A DNA stretch of 64,000 bases from Humidesulfovibrio sp. (GCF_031082295.1 NZ_JAVHLD010000009.1:1-64000), one strand, 5' to 3'. Counted from the stretch's first letter, positions 34,495 through 44,600 are shown. A program made the numbers and translations. Notes: generated by a model not told the origin, from the letters alone.

Positions 34495-35289
34495 CTAGGG
34501 TCGCGGCTCCGGCAGATTCCAGGACGGACCGTAGCGCAAAAGCTCCTGGCGCGGCAGCTGCGCCAGCACCGGGGCGCGCCCCGCGTCCAGCCAGCGCAGC
34601 ACCTCCAGCATGGCCTGGGGGTCCATGCTGGTGCAACCGGCCGTGCCCATGCCCTGCCCCTTCCAGATGTGCATGAAGATGCAGGATCCGCCGCCGGGCG
34701 CAACGGGATCCAGGTTGTGCCGCACCAGCGCGCCCAGGCGGTACTGGCCATCGGCGCGGAGCATGTCCTCGGCGCTGGTCCAGTCCGGCTGCGCCACAGC
34801 GCTCTTTTCGACGAAAAGGTTGTAGTGGCGCGACTGGACGTCGTCCACGCAGACGAGGTTCGCATCCGCACGGAGCATGGGCAGGCGCGTGGGTCCGGCC
34901 TCTGCCGGATCATAGGCGAAGCCGGTGCCCACCGCGAACAGTCCCGCGGGCGCGCGGCCATCGCCCTCGCGCTTCACCGGGCCTGGCCCCAGGGCCACGC
35001 CGTGCAGGCCGCGCCCCCAGCCAAGCCCCTTGCGGCCCAGGTTCACAGAAACGGGAGCGCCCACCTGAACCCAAGTCCCGCCGGCTTCCGCGCGTTCATA
35101 TCGGCGCAGCTCGCCGGTTACGGAGTCCCAGCCGTCGGCGGTGACGAGCAGCAGCTGCCGGGCTGGGCCGGTCATGTCCGCGCCGCCGAAGGGACGGGGC
35201 TGTCCCCCCGCGCAGCCGGGGCAAAGCACTGCGATCACCAGAAGCACCAGCATCACGCGAAACGAGGCGTTGGCATTGTGCGCAATCAT
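34495..35289 (-). CDS. L,D-transpeptidase (YkuD-like) lipoprotein or anchored protein
   Basis: The 264-aa protein has an N-terminal hydrophobic signal (about 12-29) ending in CPGC, a weak lipobox, and a C-terminal catalytic block CIFMHIWKGQGMGTAGCTSM. This provides the His and the Cys of the HxnG(T)xGC(T/S)S signature of L,D-transpeptidases. Such enzymes cross-link peptidoglycan or attach proteins to it in the periplasm. ATG at 35289 is preferred to 35301 because GGAGAG lies just before it. It is the last gene of the run beginning with the amino-acid ABC transporter and is followed by a terminator. The substrate and exact subfamily are uncertain. Confidence 0.85.
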   Translation of the reverse strand: MIAHNANASFRVMLVLLVIAVLCPGCAGGQPRPFGGADMTGPARQLLLVTADGWDSVTGELRRYERAEAGGTWVQVGAPVSVNLGRKGLGWGRGLHGVALGPGPVKREGDGRAPAGLFAVGTGFAYDPAEAGPTRLPMLRADANLVCVDDVQSRHYNLFVEKSAVAQPDWTSAEDMLRADGQYRLGALVRHNLDPVAPGGGSCIFMHIWKGQGMGTAGCTSMDPQAMLEVLRWLDAGRAPVLAQLPRQELLRYGPSWNLPEPRP

Positions 35290-35319
35290 CGCTCTCTCCA
35301 TCTCGACGGTCGGGGTCGG

Positions 35320-35760
35320 CTATTTGGGCAGGATGAGGTTGCCCTCTGGGCCGTGCTCAAAGAAGGGCACGTTGACGGCCTCCCAGAGGTGTCCGTCAGG
35401 GTCTTCAAAATATCCGGAATAGCCGCCCCAGAAAGCCTCCTGTGCGGGCTTGGCAATGCGCGCGCCAGCGGCCTCGGCCCTGGCCATGAGCTCGTCCACG
35501 GCCTGGCGCGTGGCGCAATTGCAGGCCAGGGTCACGCCATCGAACAGGGCGGGATCGCCAACACGCTCCGGGGGCAGGCAGGCGTCCTCGGCCAGGGCTT
35601 GGCGCGGATACAACGCCAGCACCATGAGCCCACATTGGTAGAAGCTGATGTGCTCGTTGCTCGCGCTGGACGGAGCCAGGCCCAGGCCCTGCTCGTAGAA
35701 GGCGCGGGAGCGGGCCAAATCGGCCACTCCCAGGGTCACGGTGGACAGGTGCAGGTTCAT
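35320..35760 (-). CDS. VOC-superfamily (glyoxalase/bleomycin-resistance) protein
   Basis: The 146-aa protein shows the paired beta-alpha-beta-beta-beta modules of the VOC fold: VTLGVADLARSRAFYEQGLG at the start and GYFEDPDGHLWEAVNVP near the end. Metal ligands would come from the His and Glu in these segments. Members include glyoxalases, dioxygenases and antibiotic-binding proteins; the specific role cannot be read. It lies 15 nt downstream of cbiC and 30 nt upstream of the L,D-transpeptidase gene. Confidence 0.9.
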   Translation of the reverse strand: MNLHLSTVTLGVADLARSRAFYEQGLGLAPSSASNEHISFYQCGLMVLALYPRQALAEDACLPPERVGDPALFDGVTLACNCATRQAVDELMARAEAAGARIAKPAQEAFWGGYSGYFEDPDGHLWEAVNVPFFEHGPEGNLILPK

Positions 35761-35775
35761 GCGGACCTCCCAGGA

Positions 35776-36450
35776 CTATTTGGCGGACAGCACCATCTCG
35801 GCCAGGGCGTTCACGGCGCTGGCGGCCAGGGCCGAGCCGCCCTTGCGGCCCTCAATCGTAATGTAGGGGGCGATGTAGGGGATCTTCGCTTGGGCCATGA
35901 GCAAGGCCTTGGACTCCGCGGCGTTGACGAAGCCCACGGGCATGCCCACGATAAGCGCGGGTTCGGCACGTCCAGCCTCAATATGCTCCAGCAGGCGCAA
36001 CAGCGCGGTGGGCGCGTTGCCGATGACCCAGATTGCCGGCCCCTTGGGGGCGTCCAGCCGCTCCACGGCGAAGTCCACGGCGGCGCGGGCGCGGGTGGTG
36101 CCCTGGGCCTGCGACAGCGCCAGGACCCCGGGGTCGCGCATGAGGCAGCGCACGGTGCAGCCAAGCGCGCTCATGCGGCGGTCGGGAATGCCCGCCCGGG
36201 CCATTTCCGTGTCGGTGATGAGCGTGCAGCCGCCAGCCAGGACGCGTTTGCCCGCCTCCACGGCCTTCGGGTGGAAGCGCACCAGGTCCAGCAGGCCGAA
36301 GTCCGCCGTTGTGTGGATCATGCGCCGCACCACCAGCCACTCGTCGCCCGCAAAGGCGCGCGGCTCCGGCACCTCGGACTCGATGATGCGCATGCTCTCC
36401 GCCTCGATGTCCTCGCCCCTGCGGATGTCCATGATCTCTGGGCCAGTCAT
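35776..36450 (-). CDS. cbiC: Precorrin-8X/cobalt-precorrin-8 methylmutase
   Basis: The 224-aa protein matches CbiC/CobH, which moves a methyl group from C-11 to C-12 in cobalamin synthesis. MIHTTADFGL carries the catalytic His; other family marks are DTEMARAGIP, VIGNAPTALLRLLE and VGMPVGFVNAAESK. ATG at 36450 overlaps the deoC stop by 4 nt (ATGA), so translation is coupled. No other corrin-ring gene is in the window. Because Desulfovibrio use the anaerobic route, cbiC is the better symbol than cobH. Confidence 0.95.
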   Translation of the reverse strand: MTGPEIMDIRRGEDIEAESMRIIESEVPEPRAFAGDEWLVVRRMIHTTADFGLLDLVRFHPKAVEAGKRVLAGGCTLITDTEMARAGIPDRRMSALGCTVRCLMRDPGVLALSQAQGTTRARAAVDFAVERLDAPKGPAIWVIGNAPTALLRLLEHIEAGRAEPALIVGMPVGFVNAAESKALLMAQAKIPYIAPYITIEGRKGGSALAASAVNALAEMVLSAK

Positions 36451-37148
36451 GCGCCGCCTCCCGTGGTCAGTTCGGAAATCATCCGCACCGAAGCCGAAGC
36501 CCCGAGACGGTTCGCCCCGGCGGCCAGCATGCGCAGGGCGTCGCCAAGGGTCTTGAGGCCGCCGCTGGCCTTGACGCCGACCTGGGGGCCGACGACGCTG
36601 CGCATCAGGCGGATGTCGGCCTCTGTGGCCCCGCCGGGACCGAAGCCCGTGCTCGTTTTGACGAAGGCCGCGCCCGCGTCGACAGCCAGGCGGCAGGCCA
36701 GCTCCTTCTCGGCGTCGGTGAGCAGGCAGGTCTCCAGGATGACCTTCACCGGGGCAGGCCCGCAAGCCCGCACGACCTCAAAGATATCCTGGCGCACGGT
36801 GGCCAGGTCACCGGCCTTGAGCGCGCCGATGTTCTGCACCATGTCCACCTCCGCCGCGCCCTGCTCCACGGCCAGCCCGGCCTCGCGGGCCTTGATGAGT
36901 GTCTGCGCGGCGCCGAGCGGAAATCCGGCCACGGTGATGGCCAGCACCGGGGAACCGCGCAGCGTGCGCGCGGCCAGGGGCAGGTGCCAGGGGTTCACGC
37001 ACACGGACTTGAAGCCGTGGCGCACGGCCTGGGCGCACAACCGCTCGATGTCGTCGGGCGTGGCGTCGGCCTTGAGCAGGGTGTGGTCGATGCAGGCGGC
37101 CAAGGCCGCCGCCGTGGGCGGAACCGGCTGGTCCGGTGAAGCATCCAT
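36447..37148 (-). CDS. deoC: Deoxyribose-phosphate aldolase
   Basis: The 233-aa TIM-barrel protein splits 2-deoxyribose-5-phosphate to glyceraldehyde-3-phosphate and acetaldehyde. Visible are CIDHTLLKADAT, the Schiff-base Lys in AFVKTSTGFGPGG and the second Lys in GVKASGGLKT. ATG at 37148 shares its A with the TGA of the upstream ABC permease, so translation is coupled. ATGA coupling links it in turn to cbiC. The reading frame is open well upstream into the permease gene but that part is out-of-frame shadow. Confidence 0.95.
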   Translation of the reverse strand: MDASPDQPVPPTAAALAACIDHTLLKADATPDDIERLCAQAVRHGFKSVCVNPWHLPLAARTLRGSPVLAITVAGFPLGAAQTLIKAREAGLAVEQGAAEVDMVQNIGALKAGDLATVRQDIFEVVRACGPAPVKVILETCLLTDAEKELACRLAVDAGAAFVKTSTGFGPGGATEADIRLMRSVVGPQVGVKASGGLKTLGDALRMLAAGANRLGASASVRMISELTTGGGA

Positions 37149-37843
37149 CAGCGGCCCCTGGCCTGATAGCGCGCCAGATGCCGCTCCATGCGGCGGCTGA
37201 AGGCCGTAAGCACCCAGCAGATGAGGAAATAGAGCACGGCGATGGCCAGGAAGATTTCGGCCGGGGCCACCACCTCGCGGTTGTTGATCTGGGTGGCGGC
37301 CTTGGTCAGCTCGTTCACGCCGATGATGTACGCAAGCGAGGTGTCCTTGGTCAGGCTCACGAACTGGTTTACAAAGGACGGGATCATGTTGCGCAGGGCC
37401 TGGGGCAGGATCACATACCGCATGGCCTGGCCGCGCGTCAGTCCTGAGCAGCGGGCTGCCTCCATCTGCCCTTTCGGCAGGGCGATGACGCCGGCGCGAA
37501 CGATCTCGGCCACGTAGGCCCCGGTGAAGACGATGAAGGCCATGAGCGCGCTGTGGAACTCCGGCAGGTTGTAGTCGAAGACCACCGGCCCGAGAAAATA
37601 GAACCAGAAAATGACCATCAAGAGCGGCGTTCCGCGAACGACCTCCACGTAGATCATGGAGACGACTCGCAGCAGACGGCGCTTGGACAGGCGCATGAGC
37701 CCGAAGCCAAGCCCGAGCCAGAAGGCCCCGAAGATGCCGAGAACGGCCAGCATGATGCTCGCGGCGATGCCGCCCAGCGGCCCGTTCGGATAGCTGCCCC
37801 AGAGCAGGTAGTCCAGATTGTTGTAAACGATATCCCAACGCAC
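37148..37843 (-). CDS. Polar amino-acid ABC transporter permease
   Basis: The 231-aa protein is a HisM/GltK-type inner-membrane permease with about five helices and the cytoplasmic EAA loop EAARCSGLTRGQAMRYVILPQ, which docks the ATPase. It follows the other permease by 10 nt and overlaps deoC by one base. Together with the binding protein and ATPase upstream it makes a polar amino-acid (glutamate/aspartate/glutamine-type) importer; specificity is not readable. Confidence 0.93.
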   Translation of the reverse strand: MRWDIVYNNLDYLLWGSYPNGPLGGIAASIMLAVLGIFGAFWLGLGFGLMRLSKRRLLRVVSMIYVEVVRGTPLLMVIFWFYFLGPVVFDYNLPEFHSALMAFIVFTGAYVAEIVRAGVIALPKGQMEAARCSGLTRGQAMRYVILPQALRNMIPSFVNQFVSLTKDTSLAYIIGVNELTKAATQINNREVVAPAEIFLAIAVLYFLICWVLTAFSRRMERHLARYQARGR

Positions 37844-37853
37844 GACGTTCCGC

Positions 37854-38555
37854 CTAGTACCTGAGCTGATGCAGGAAATGCTTGTTGTACATGGTGATGG
37901 AGAAGGACACGGCCAGCGACACGGCCAGATACAACATGGTCGCCACGGTGAAGGCCTCGAACCCGTGGAAGGTGAAGCTCTCCACCTGGCGCGCCTGGTA
38001 GGTGAGCTCCATGACCCCGATGGTCATGACCAGGGACGAGTTCTTGAGCAGGTTCAGCATCTGCGAGATGAGCGGTGGAATGACGATGCGGAAGGCCTGG
38101 GGCAGAATCACGAAGCGGTAGGCCTGGAAGAAGTTCAGGCCCGTGGCTCGGGAGGCCTCAAGCTGGTTCTTGGGGATGGAGAAGATGCCCGAGCGCAACT
38201 CCTCGGCGATGAAGGCCGAGGAATACACCGTGAGCGCGATGGTGCCCGCCGCGAACTCGAAGTCCTGCTTGTAGAGCCACTGGTTCACGGCCTTTGGCAG
38301 AAAGGCCTCGCTGCCGAAATACCAGAAGAAGATCTGCACCAGCAGCGGCGTGTTGCGGAAGAACTCGGTAAAGGCGAGGCTCAGCCACTCCAGCGGCTTC
38401 ACCCTGGACAGGCGCATGACCGCAACCAGGGTGCCAAGGGCAAGGGCGCAGATGCCCGCGATGCCGGAAATCTTGAGCGTCAGGACGAAGCCGTCCAGCA
38501 GCCAATCCCGGTACTCGCCCGTGAGCACAAGGCTCCAGTTGAATTGATATCCCAC
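37854..38555 (-). CDS. Polar amino-acid ABC transporter permease
   Basis: The 233-aa protein is the GltJ-type partner of the next permease. It has five likely helices, an EAA loop at LEASRATGLNFFQAYRFVILP, and the usual N-terminal FVLTLKISGIAGICALALGT segment. It lies 84 nt downstream of the binding-protein gene, across a strong hairpin at 38577-38602. Confidence 0.93.
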   Translation of the reverse strand: MGYQFNWSLVLTGEYRDWLLDGFVLTLKISGIAGICALALGTLVAVMRLSRVKPLEWLSLAFTEFFRNTPLLVQIFFWYFGSEAFLPKAVNQWLYKQDFEFAAGTIALTVYSSAFIAEELRSGIFSIPKNQLEASRATGLNFFQAYRFVILPQAFRIVIPPLISQMLNLLKNSSLVMTIGVMELTYQARQVESFTFHGFEAFTVATMLYLAVSLAVSFSITMYNKHFLHQLRY

Positions 38556-38576
38556 GAACTCTCCGCAATTATGAAC

Positions 38577-38602
38577 GCGGGGCGCGGCCAGCCGCGCCCC
38601 GC
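38577..38602 (-). other. Attenuating stem-loop between binding-protein and permease genes
   Basis: A perfect 11-bp stem GCGGGGCGCGG/CCGCGCCCCGC has a 4-nt loop and no T-run. Such structures commonly stabilise upstream mRNA so that the binding protein is made in excess over the permeases. Confidence 0.7.
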
Positions 38603-38639
38603 AAGTGCATCACACAGGTCTAAATTGGCCGCCAGGCCG

Positions 38640-39497
38640 TTACGGCCAAAGCTCCATCTTCCAGGTCAGGGGGATGTGGTACTTGGTGTTGGGTCCCATC
38701 CACTTCTCATACAGCTTGGCGTACTCGCCGCTGCGCCACATCTCGATCAGGGTGTTGTTGACGAAGTTGCGGAACTTGGAGTCGTTCTGGGGAACGCCCA
38801 TGCCGTAGGGCTCCTCGGTGAAGGTGCCGCCCACGATCTCCCAGGCGTCAGGGTTCTCGTCCTTGTTCTTCAGGCCCACCAGGATGGAGGAGTCGGTGGT
38901 GACGGCCTCGACCTTGCCCTGCTTGAGCGCCAGGAAGGCCGGGGGGTAGTCCTCAAAGGAGAGCACCTGGGCCTGGGGGTTGGCCTTCATGACGTTTTTC
39001 TCGGAGGTTGAGCCCTTGGCGGTGCCGACCTTCTTTCCGGAAAGGTCCTTGACGCTCTTGATGGAGCTGCCCTTCTTCACGAGCAGCGACTGGCCGTCCA
39101 TGAAGTGGGTGATGGTGAAGTCGATCTGGCTCTCGCGCTCCTGCTTGTGGGTCATGGTGGCGGCGACGATGTCAACCGAACCCTGGGTCAGCATGGGAAT
39201 GCGCGTGGAGGAGGTCACGGGCTTGAGTTCAAGCTTCACGCCCATCTTGTCGGCGATGTACTTCAGGAGGTCGATCTCAAAGCCGACGAGCTGTTTGTTG
39301 TCGTCCACGAAGCCGAAAGGCGGGGTGGCGTCCTTGACGCCGGCAACGAGCACGCCGCGCTTCTTCACTTCATCGAGCCGACTGGTCTGGGCGCTGTCCG
39401 CCTTCTTCTCGCCGGATTTGCTGCCGCCGCAGCCGGTAACGCCCAGGGCCAGGGCCAGGGTCAGGGCCAGGGCCACAAGCAAGGTCTGCTTTTTCAC
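38640..39497 (-). CDS. Polar amino-acid ABC transporter substrate-binding lipoprotein
   Basis: The 285-aa protein is an SBP_bac_3-type binding protein. It has a lipoprotein signal ending GVTGC (Cys about 24), KKRGVLVAGVKDATPPFGFVD at the start of the mature domain and the ligand-contact pattern SRIPMLTQGSVDIVAATMT. A Lys/Ser linker follows the lipid anchor. It captures an acidic or amide amino acid in the periplasm for the two permeases downstream. It lies 33 nt after the ATPase gene. Confidence 0.94.
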   Translation of the reverse strand: MKKQTLLVALALTLALALGVTGCGGSKSGEKKADSAQTSRLDEVKKRGVLVAGVKDATPPFGFVDDNKQLVGFEIDLLKYIADKMGVKLELKPVTSSTRIPMLTQGSVDIVAATMTHKQERESQIDFTITHFMDGQSLLVKKGSSIKSVKDLSGKKVGTAKGSTSEKNVMKANPQAQVLSFEDYPPAFLALKQGKVEAVTTDSSILVGLKNKDENPDAWEIVGGTFTEEPYGMGVPQNDSKFRNFVNNTLIEMWRSGEYAKLYEKWMGPNTKYHIPLTWKMELWP

Positions 39498-39530
39498 ATC
39501 CGTCTCCTTCGTTTGTCTGGTTTGTGTGCG

Positions 39531-40259
39531 CTACAGGATTTCCTTCAAGAACATCCTGGTTCGTTCGTGGGTCGGGTTGGTGAAGAACTCCGCGGGCGGC
39601 CCCTGCTCGAGCACCTCGCCCCCGTCCATGAAGATGACGCGGTCGGCAACCTCACGGGCGAAGCCCATCTCGTGGGTCACGCAGAGCATGGTCATGCCGT
39701 CGCGCGCCAGGTCCTTCATGACGTTCAGCACCTCGTTGATCATCTCCGGGTCGAGCGCGCTGGTGGGCTCGTCGAAGAGCATGGCCTTGGGCTTCATGGC
39801 CAAGGCCCGTGCGATGGCCACGCGCTGCTGCTGGCCGCCGGAGAGCTCCGCCGGATACTTGTGGGCCTGGTCGTGAATGCCGACGCGCTCAAGCAGCGCC
39901 AGCCCGGTCTCCTCGGCCTCGGCCCTGGGCACACCCCGGACCTTGATGGGCGCCAGGGTGATGTTCTTGAGCACCGTCAGGTGCGGGTACAGGTTGAACT
40001 GCTGGAACACGATGCCGATCTCCGCGCGCAGGCTGTTCACGTCCATGGCCGGATCGTGGACATCGCGCCCGTCGAAGTGGATGGTGCCCTTCTGATATTC
40101 CTCCAGGCGATTGACGCACCGGATGAGCGTGCTCTTGCCCGAGCCGCTGGGGCCGCATATGACCAGCACCTCGCCCTTTTCAACGTTCTCGGTGATGCCC
40201 CGCAATACGTGGAAGCTGCCGTACCACTTGTGCAGCCCCTTGATCTCGATAAACGCCAT
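39531..40259 (-). CDS. Polar amino-acid ABC transporter ATPase
   Basis: The 242-aa cytoplasmic ATPase has Walker [10 protein letters not shown] (about 36-44), the LSGGQQQR signature, Walker [12 protein letters not shown] and the switch His in CVTHEMGF. It is closest in style to GlnQ/GltL. ATG at 40259 with TGGAG upstream is preferred to the frame opening at 40289. First gene of a minus-strand run continuing through the binding protein and permeases to deoC, cbiC, the VOC protein and L,D-transpeptidase. Confidence 0.95.
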   Translation of the reverse strand: MAFIEIKGLHKWYGSFHVLRGITENVEKGEVLVICGPSGSGKSTLIRCVNRLEEYQKGTIHFDGRDVHDPAMDVNSLRAEIGIVFQQFNLYPHLTVLKNITLAPIKVRGVPRAEAEETGLALLERVGIHDQAHKYPAELSGGQQQRVAIARALAMKPKAMLFDEPTSALDPEMINEVLNVMKDLARDGMTMLCVTHEMGFAREVADRVIFMDGGEVLEQGPPAEFFTNPTHERTRMFLKEIL

Positions 40260-40427
40260 GCTTACTCCAGAGGCGACCCGGCGAGCCAAAACTGGCCGGG
40301 GCGCAGATGTTGCCGGTGGACCCGGCCGGATTTGCTTTCACCTTGTAGCCTCACACCAAACGTCGGGTCAAGGTGGCTCTGGGACTTCATGGTGTAGGCG
40401 ATTGAACACTTGCTTTGGAATTGCGCG

Positions 40428-40445
40428 CATGTTAAACATGTGTTT
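40428..40445. promoter_or_regulatory. Palindromic operator upstream of RND efflux operon
   Basis: Two nested palindromes occur: CATGTT-A-AACATG (40428-40440) and AAACA-TG-TGTTT (40434-40445). The second has the same arms and spacing as the palindrome at 62407-62422 upstream of another exporter. A TetR-type repressor is the likely reader. It lies 27-44 nt upstream of the adaptor ATG. Confidence 0.6.
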
Positions 40446-40471
40446 CAATCCCGAAATGCCGGAGCAAGCCT

Positions 40472-41686
40472 ATGCGCAACCCGCTGTACACGCTCACCTT
40501 GTCCATATTCCTTGGCACGGTCATGCTCATCTCCGGTTGCGGCCGGGGCAAACCCGAGGCAAAACATCCGGCTCCGGTTGTCACCGCCAAGGCGGTGGTA
40601 AGGGACGCGCCGTACGTTCTCCCCTCAGTGGGCACCATCAAGGCGGCCCTGTCGGTGAACATCAAATCCAGGTTCGCCGCGAACATCAAGAAGGTGCACT
40701 TTGTCGAGGGCAGCCTGGTCAAGGCCGGGCAGGTGCTCTACACCATCGATCCAGCGGTCAACGCCCTGACCGAGCAGCAGGCCGGGGCCACCTACCAGCG
40801 CGACCGCGCCGACTACGAGCAACTTGAGCGCGACCTTGTGCGCTACAAGACCCTTGCGGACCAGGGCGTCATCAGCCGCGAACAATATGAAGAGAAGCAA
40901 ACCGCCACCGTACGCGCCAAGAACGCCATGCGCGCCAGCGGCGCCGGGGCCTCCATCGCCCGCCAGACGCTCTCCTACAACACCATCACCTCACCCATCG
41001 ACGGACGCATCGGCGCCACGGCCTTCGACGAGGGCAGCTTCGTCAAGGACAAGGACGACACCCTGACCGTGGTCAACAGCATCACCCCGCTCGACGTGAG
41101 CTTCTCCCTGCCGGAGCGCTACCTGGCCGAACTGCGGAAGCAGTACAGCCTTGGTCCCATTGCCGTTGAGGCCGCGCCCCCAGGCATGGAGGCCCACCCT
41201 GAGCTTGGGCGCCTCACCTTCATGAACAACCAGGTGGACCCCGGCACCGGCTCCATCCTCCTCAAGGCGCGCTTCGACAACCCCGAGGGACGCCTCTGGC
41301 CCGGGCAGTTCGTCACTGTCGGCCTGGTGCTCAAGACCATCAAGGACGCCGTGCTTGTGCCCGCCGACGCCATCCAGAACGGTCCGGAGGGGACGTACGT
41401 CTTTGTGGTCAAGGACGGCCACGCCCAGATGCAGCCTGTGCGCGCGAGCGTGCGCGTGCATGACGACATCATCATTGAGAAGGGCTTGGCCGGCGGCGAG
41501 ACTGTGGTCACAGCCGGGCACCTGCGACTGTTCCCGGGCGCGCCCGTTGCTGAAGTCGACGCCAAGGGCGAGGAGTCCGGCAAGAAGCCCGGCGCGCCTG
41601 CTGGGCAAGAATCTGGCCAGAAGCCCGCGGCGGCGCCCGCCCCGGCGGCCAGAACCGGCAACGAAACCGAGTCGAGCGCAAAATGA
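40472..41686 (+). CDS. RND efflux periplasmic adaptor (AcrA/MdtA-like lipoprotein)
   Basis: The 404-aa protein has a lipoprotein signal (LISGC, Cys about 23), a barrel-sandwich domain split by a helical hairpin (about 60-195, DRADYEQLERDLVRYKTLAD), a beta-barrel and a membrane-proximal domain. It links the RND pump to an outer-membrane channel. An Ala/Pro/Gly-rich C-terminal tail of about 40 residues follows. The ATG is preceded by GGAG and lies just downstream of a palindromic operator. It overlaps the pump gene by 4 nt. No TolC-type gene is adjacent, so the outer-membrane channel is elsewhere. Confidence 0.94.
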   Translation: MRNPLYTLTLSIFLGTVMLISGCGRGKPEAKHPAPVVTAKAVVRDAPYVLPSVGTIKAALSVNIKSRFAANIKKVHFVEGSLVKAGQVLYTIDPAVNALTEQQAGATYQRDRADYEQLERDLVRYKTLADQGVISREQYEEKQTATVRAKNAMRASGAGASIARQTLSYNTITSPIDGRIGATAFDEGSFVKDKDDTLTVVNSITPLDVSFSLPERYLAELRKQYSLGPIAVEAAPPGMEAHPELGRLTFMNNQVDPGTGSILLKARFDNPEGRLWPGQFVTVGLVLKTIKDAVLVPADAIQNGPEGTYVFVVKDGHAQMQPVRASVRVHDDIIIEKGLAGGETVVTAGHLRLFPGAPVAEVDAKGEESGKKPGAPAGQESGQKPAAAPAPAARTGNETESSAK

Positions 41687-44600
41687 ACACCAAGCTCTTC
41701 ATCACCCGCCCGGTGATGACCACGCTGGTCATGCTGGGCCTGCTCTTCTTCGGCATCGCCAGCTACTACAACCTGCCCGTGAGCTACCTGCCGGCGGTGG
41801 ACTTCCCCGTCATCCAGGTCACGGCCACGCTTCCCGGCGCGAGCCCCAAGACCATGTCCTCCTCCGTGGCATCGCCCATGGAGCGCCAGTTCTCCGCCAT
41901 CTCCGGGCTCCAGGCCATGAGCTCCACCAGCAGCCAGGGCATGACCACGGTCACGCTCATGTTTGAGCTGGACAAGGACATCGACAAGGCCGCCATGGAC
42001 GTACAGGCGGCCATCACCAAGGCGCGCGGCAGCCTGCCCAACACCATGACCGACGAGCCCACCTACGACAAGGTGAACCCGGCGGACTCGCCCATCCTCT
42101 ACCTCGCCATCAAGTCCAAGACGCTGCCGCTCTCGACCGTCAACGACTACGCCACGACCTTCGTCACCCAGACGCTGTCCATGGTGCCGGGCGTGGCCCA
42201 GGTGCTCATCTACGGCGAGCAGAAGTACGCCGTGCGCATCCAGGTGGACCCGCGCAAGCTGGCCTCCCTGGGCATCGGCCTGGACCAGGTGTCCGGGGCG
42301 GTCACGTCGCAGAACGTGAACCTGCCCATGGGCAGCCTGGACGGGCGGCACAGAAGCATCACCATCGACGCCGACGGCCAGCTCAAGCGCGCCGAACACT
42401 ACGGCCCCGTCATCGTCGACTACAAGAACGGCATGCCCATACGCATTCAGGACTTGGGAGAGGTCAAGGACAGCACCCTGGCCGTCAAGAGCGGTTCCTG
42501 GCTCAACGACGAGCGCACCATGGTCATCGCCATCAAGCGCCAGCCAGGATCAAACACCATTGAGGTCGTTGACCGCATCAACCAGCTCCTGCCCACCATC
42601 CGCAAGCAGCTCCCGGCCAGCATCGAGCTGCAGGAGCTCTTCGACCGCAGCAAGCCCATCCGCGAGTCCGTGGAGGACGTGAAGTTCACCCTGGCCCTGG
42701 CCATCGCCCTTGTGGTGCTCGTGGTCTTTCTGTTCTTGCGCAACATCCCCGGCACCATCATCACCGCGGTGGCCATCCCCTTCTCCATCGTGTCCACCTT
42801 CGCGGTCATGCATTTCATGGGCTTCACCCTGGACAACTTCTCGCTCATGGCCCTGACCTTGGCGGTGGGCTTCGTGGTGGACGACGCCATCGTCATGCTG
42901 GAGAACGTGGTGCGCCACATGGAAATGGGCAAAACCCCCATGGAGGCGTCCCTCGACGGAGCCAAGGAGATCGGCCCCACCATCATCTCCATGACCTTGT
43001 CGCTCGCGGTGGTGTTCATCCCCATCCTCTTCATGCCCGGGATCATCGGCCGCATCCTGAACGAGTTCGCGGTGGTCATCACCGCAGCCATCATCGTTTC
43101 CGGCGTGGTTTCCTTAAGCCTTACGCCCATGCTCTGCTCGCGCTGGCTCAAGAGCGGCTCGCACCTTGAGCACTCCGACCCCATTTTCGACCGGGCGCTG
43201 GCTTTCTATCGCCGCACGCTGCACTTCGTCCTCGACCACCGCCGGGCGACCATGATCTCCTCCGGCCTGCTCTTCCTCCTGACCATCGCGCTGTTCATCA
43301 TCGTGCCCAAAGGCTTCCTGCCCTCAGACGACATGGGCGTGCTTTTCGGCATCGTGCAAGGCCCGGAGGGAAACTCTTTCGAGGACCAGGCCAAGTCGCA
43401 GAACGCGCTGACCCCGCTGCTCCTCTCGGACAAGGACGTGCGCGACGTGCTCCAGGTGGCGGGCATCGGCACCACCAACCAGGGCTACACCATCGTGTTC
43501 CTGAACGAGCACCGCAAGTCCACCACGGATGGGGTGCTGGCGCGCTTGCAGCCCAAGCTGCAATCCCAGCCGGGGCTGCTGGCCTTTGTGCAGAACCCGC
43601 CCATGATCCGCATGGGCGGCAAGCCCACAAAGGGCGACTACCAGTTCACCCTGCTCTGCCCGGACACCACCGTTCTGTACGAGGCCACCCGAGAGCTGGT
43701 GGCGGCCCTGAACAAAGTGCCGGGGCTGCTGCGCGTGGCCACGGACCTGCAGGTGAACTCCCCCCAGGTGGACCTGAAGATCAACCGCGACCTCGCCGCA
43801 AGCCTTGGCGTCACCGCAGAGGCCATCGAGAACGCCATGTACTCGGCCTATGGCTCGCGCCAGATCTCCACCATCTACGCCGAGAACGACTCGTACAAGG
43901 TCATCCTTGAGCTGCTGCCGCAACACCGCAGCAACCCGCTGGCGTTGTCCATGCTCTACGTGCGCTCCTCGTCGGGCAAGCTTGTGCGCCTGGACACCCT
44001 GGTGGACGTGACCGAAGGCACCGGCCCCATGACCGTGAACCACTCGGGCCAGCTTCCCTCGGTGACCATCTCCTTCGACCTCGCGCCGGGCGTTGCGCTG
44101 GACCAGGCCATGGCCAAGGTGCAGCAGACCGCCCACCAACACCTGCCCGACACGGTGAATGCCGACTTCGAGGGAACGGCCAGCTCCTTCAAGAGCTCCA
44201 TGGGCACAGCCGGCTTCCTGCTCATCATCGCCATCGTGGTCATCTACATCATCCTGGGCTGCCTGTACGAAAGCTTCATCCACCCGCTGACGATCCTCTC
44301 GGGCCTGCCCTCGGCGGCCATGGGCGGGCTGCTCTCGCTCCTGCTCTTCCGCCAGGAGCTGCACCTTTACGGCTTCGTGGGCATCATCATGCTCATCGGC
44401 ATCGTGAAGAAGAACGCCATCATGGTTGTCGACTTCGCCATTGAGGCGGAAAAAAGCGGCATGACTCCAGCCGAGGCGGCATTCGAGGGTTGCCTGGTGC
44501 GCTTCCGGCCCATCATGATGACCACCGTTGCGGCCATCATGGGCGCCCTGCCCATCGCGCTGGGCATCGGCGCCGGCGCGGAGGCCAGACGGCCGCTCGG

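Noticed and set aside
37148-37838. A 463-residue open frame appearing to fuse an upstream sequence to deoC
   Set aside because: The upstream part is a frameshifted shadow of the ABC permease; DeoC begins naturally at the ATG at 37148, coupled to the permease stop.
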